From CAYRXM01 sp964449465 (GTDB lineage Bacteria > Chloroflexota > Anaerolineae > JAFGEY01): a stretch of 64,000 nucleotides of DNA. A program made the position numbers and the translations under genes. The DNA is taken from the NCBI GenBank assembly GCA_964449465.1, contig CAYVBK010000025.1:11879-75878 (forward strand), read 5' to 3'. The first letter of the stretch is position 1. Each line of letters starts with the position of its first letter. Shown here piece by piece: positions 61,836 to 64,000 of the stretch. The notes below the pieces were generated by a model, which saw nothing but the letters and a program-made list of their open reading frames with translations, was not told the origin of the DNA and made no database searches.

Positions 61836-64000
61836 TTATGGTTCAATTGAACGGACGCCGATCAAAATGACGCTGATGTTGTCATTGCCGCCGGCATTGT
61901 TGGCCGCATCTACCAACTGCCGACAGGCATCTGGCAACGAGGCGGCTCCGGTCACGATTCGGAGCATCTCTTGATCACTGATCTCGCCGTTCAGGCCATC
62001 GCAGCACAGCAGCAGCACATCGCCGGCGGTCAATGCCTGCGTGGTCACATCGGCTTCTACCTGCGGCCGGTCGCCGATGTTGCGATAGATCACGTTGCGT
62101 TGTGGGTGGGTGGCCGCTTCTTCGGGCTTGATCTGCCCGGTGGCCACCAGCCGCTCTACCAACGAGTGGTCGGTGGTCAGCCGCCTGATCGTGCTTTGGC
62201 CGATCAAATAGGCGCGGCTGTCGCCCACGTGGGCAATGTGCGCCTGCAAGCCGCCCTCTGGCGCGCCGACCAGGACGGCCATGACCAGGGTAGTGCCCAT
62301 ATCGTTGCGTGAGGCTTTGCGGCGCTGCAACACAACCTGATTGGCCTCTTGAATGATTTCTTGCAGCCAGGCACGAAAATCGTTCACTCCGCCGTTGCTG
62401 GCCAGAGCCGGCCCCAGCACATCGTTGAGGGCGCGCCGGGCGATGGTTTGCACGGTCAACCGGCTGGCGACATCGCCGCCCTCGTGGCCGCCCATGCCAT
62501 CGGCGATCACATAGACGCCCAACGGCGCACTGGCCGAACGATAGACCTGCCCCAGTTCCAGCGTCAGGATGCTGTCCTCGTCCAGATCGCGCTGTCGGCC
62601 TACGTCCGACAGTCGTGCCGTATGCACATCCAGCCCGCCCGGCCGGCGCATGTGCTGCTCCAGGTCGCGCAGGGTCTTGGCCAGATCGGCCGCGGTGACA
62701 TAGCCGCCGGTCAAAAGATAGATAAAGGCCGGGTTGGCCTGAGGCAGCGACAGATTGACATTGGGATTGTACTCGGCCAGGCCGGTGGCCCAGCGATACA
62801 GCAGCAGTGCCACCTGACGCACATCAGCCTGAACTCGCTGCGTGCCGGTCTGCTGCCATTCGGTTTCCGACAAAACTTGCATGGCCGAGAAATCGGCCCA
62901 CTGCGCCGTCTTGTCCCAGATGGCAATGTGGCGACTGTCGAGTTCGCGCAGGGCAATGCGGCGGCTGTGCAGCACAGCCAGGCCATCGGCCAGGCCGATG
63001 CCCCAACTCAGCACCGCCGGCCACTCTTTGGGCCCGCTGATCTGCGCACCATTTTTCCAGATTGGATCATCCAGCACCACACAGTATCGTTTTTCGCTGC
63101 CTACCGTTTGCTCAAACACATGGCGTGGCGGGACGAGGTTGGGATGCGCCAGGCTCATCTGAGCGACCTGCCATTCGGTTTGCAGCAGGTCCATACGGGC
63201 GGCCTCTTTGATGACATAGCGCGGCGTGTAGGTGGCCGATGCGGTGAGGGGGCCGCCGCATTTGGCGCAAAACGGCGTACCTATCGGGTTTTCCTGTCCG
63301 CATTGCGGCGCAGGACAGATCAACACCGGCTGATTGCGTTGCGCCAGGTAGCGGTTGAGCTGCTTGCTGTGATGGATTATGTCGAGAATCTGATAGCGGT
63401 CTTGAATCAAGACGCCCACTGGCAGAGGGCTCATCGGGCCGGCGTTCGCCCCTGGCAAAGGCTGCGTGCCAGAGGCCAGGGGGATGGTGGAGACCGACGA
63501 CCCCGCTGCTGCGACGCTGTTCAGCGGACCTGTCGCTCCGGCCAGGGTGCCTGCGCCAAGCGGCGCGCTGCATTTTTGGCAAAATTTGGCTCCGGGGCGG
63601 TTTTCGAGTCCGCACTGTGGGCATTTGTTTGTTAGAGGTGGCACAGGCGGCGTCGGCTCGGGCGGTTTTTTGCCCTTGAACAGGCGGAAAAGCAGCAAGA
63701 TCAGCCCCACAACGACAATGATGCCTGTCGCGATGATCACTGCTGGAATCAGCCACGAAGGCAGCCGTGACTTGTCGGTCCCGGTCGTTCCGGCTTGCCC
63801 GGTAGGTGCGACGGTGGGTGTCGGCGTGATGGTGGGCGACGATGTGATGGTAGGTGACGATGTGATGGTAGGCGACGATGTGATGGTAGGCGACGATGTG
63901 ATGGTAGGCGACGATGTGATGGTAGGTGACGATGTGATGGTAGGTGACGATGTGATGGTAGGTGACGATGTGATGGTAGGCGACGATGTGATGGTAGGCG
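61836..64000 (-). CDS. Membrane-anchored zinc ribbon-pseudokinase-PP2C phosphatase, 5' end beyond the window
   Basis: Open from the stop at 61836 to the right edge, so at least 721 aa are present and the start lies outside; a GTG at 63740 is inside a membrane helix and is not a credible start. In order: a Thr/Pro-rich outer part coded by an 18-base repeat (PTITSS units), a membrane helix (LIPAVIIATGIIVVVGLILLLF) and a zinc ribbon CPQCGLENRPGAKFCQKC. A pseudokinase follows: RYQILDIIHH, an inserted second zinc ribbon CPAPQCGQENPIGTPFCAKC, YVIKEAARM, LRELDSRHIAI in place of HRDLKPxN and ADFSAM for DFG. The PP2C domain is complete: DLDEDSILTL, IADGMGGHEGGDVAS, HVGDSRAYL, CCDGLNGE and GGNDNISVI. 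The inferred role is a transmembrane, signal-responsive phosphatase. Confidence 0.85.
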   Translation of the reverse strand, partial: PTITSSPTITSSPTITSSPTITSSPTITSSPTITSSPTITSSPTITSSPTITSSPTITPTPTVAPTGQAGTTGTDKSRLPSWLIPAVIIATGIIVVVGLILLLFRLFKGKKPPEPTPPVPPLTNKCPQCGLENRPGAKFCQKCSAPLGAGTLAGATGPLNSVAAAGSSVSTIPLASGTQPLPGANAGPMSPLPVGVLIQDRYQILDIIHHSKQLNRYLAQRNQPVLICPAPQCGQENPIGTPFCAKCGGPLTASATYTPRYVIKEAARMDLLQTEWQVAQMSLAHPNLVPPRHVFEQTVGSEKRYCVVLDDPIWKNGAQISGPKEWPAVLSWGIGLADGLAVLHSRRIALRELDSRHIAIWDKTAQWADFSAMQVLSETEWQQTGTQRVQADVRQVALLLYRWATGLAEYNPNVNLSLPQANPAFIYLLTGGYVTAADLAKTLRDLEQHMRRPGGLDVHTARLSDVGRQRDLDEDSILTLELGQVYRSASAPLGVYVIADGMGGHEGGDVASRLTVQTIARRALNDVLGPALASNGGVNDFRAWLQEIIQEANQVVLQRRKASRNDMGTTLVMAVLVGAPEGGLQAHIAHVGDSRAYLIGQSTIRRLTTDHSLVERLVATGQIKPEEAATHPQRNVIYRNIGDRPQVEADVTTQALTAGDVLLLCCDGLNGEISDQEMLRIVTGAASLPDACRQLVDAANNAGGNDNISVILIGVRSIEP
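63838..64000. repeat. 18-base in-frame tandem repeat at the window edge
   Basis: Nine tandem copies of GACGATGTGATGGTAGGT/C running to the last base. The only variation is a C/T at one position, silent in the coding frame (Ser codons). It codes the extracellular PTITSS stalk of the phosphatase. Confidence 0.95.

Noticed and set aside
63838..64000. Tandem repeat resembling a CRISPR array
   Set aside because: Repeats are contiguous 18-base units with no spacers and code an in-frame Thr/Pro stalk.

Overview
The window looks like a chromosomal fragment of a Chloroflexota bacterium, probably of the Anaerolineae/Caldilineae/Ardenticatenia type. This is inferred from gene content and style: GC-rich codons, a very large number of membrane-anchored Hanks-type kinases, Thr/Pro-rich extracellular stalks, DUF5107 and RDD proteins, and intergenic palindromes such as GTAGGGGCGAGG and ACCTCCGAGGTT. 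No rRNA or other phylogenetic marker gene is present, so the assignment stays tentative. No transposase, integrase or phage gene was seen.

Positions 1-21,200 are mostly housekeeping or small regulatory units. On the minus strand are a flavin-binding protein and an aminoglycoside-phosphotransferase-like kinase (30-1336). On the plus strand are hsp20 and lon (1726-4744), bracketed by two inverted copies of a dispersed repeat, followed by a PHP-AlbA_2 fusion and a DUF503 gene (5216-7194). A bidirectional terminator (7193-7231) faces a three-gene minus-strand membrane operon of divergent complex-I antiporter-like subunits (7233-11129). Then come class II aldolase, a GT39-like glycosyltransferase and two small anchored proteins, all reading away from a tRNA-Leu(CAA) with a good promoter. 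On the plus strand an ECF sigma/anti-sigma pair and a response-regulator/tandem-methyltransferase pair follow (16235-19940). A minus-strand Eis-like acetyltransferase closes this part.

Positions 21,477 to the right edge (about 42.5 kb) form one uninterrupted minus-strand array of signalling genes. It holds 11 Ser/Thr kinases, three PP2C phosphatases (two fused to degenerate kinase domains), and five FHA proteins: FHA-FHA-ABC transporter, SPFH-FHA, DUF4126-FHA, membrane FHA and zinc-ribbon FHA. It also holds two paralogous vWA proteins, a DA1-like zinc metallopeptidase with many CxxC pairs, a CLCA-like secreted metalloprotease-vWA protein and a DUF5107 lipoprotein. Eleven of these proteins carry short CxxC...CxxC zinc ribbons, most of them at the N terminus. 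Gene spacing is short or overlapping nearly everywhere; the larger gaps hold palindromic or MITE-like repeats.

The array reads as a phosphorylation network. Kinases with variable ectodomains (SH3, Ig-like, PKD-like, LGFP-like, FGE-like) would sense envelope signals. FHA proteins would read phospho-Thr, PP2C enzymes would reset it, and vWA, SPFH, ABC and peptidase proteins would be membrane or proteolytic outputs. The right half (about 39.9-64 kb) carries the phosphatase/FHA/vWA core; the left half (about 21.5-39.7 kb) is mostly sensor kinases. The most leftward phosphatase gene runs off the right edge, so the array continues outside the window. One 100-N assembly gap lies inside a tandem repeat at 58721-58820.
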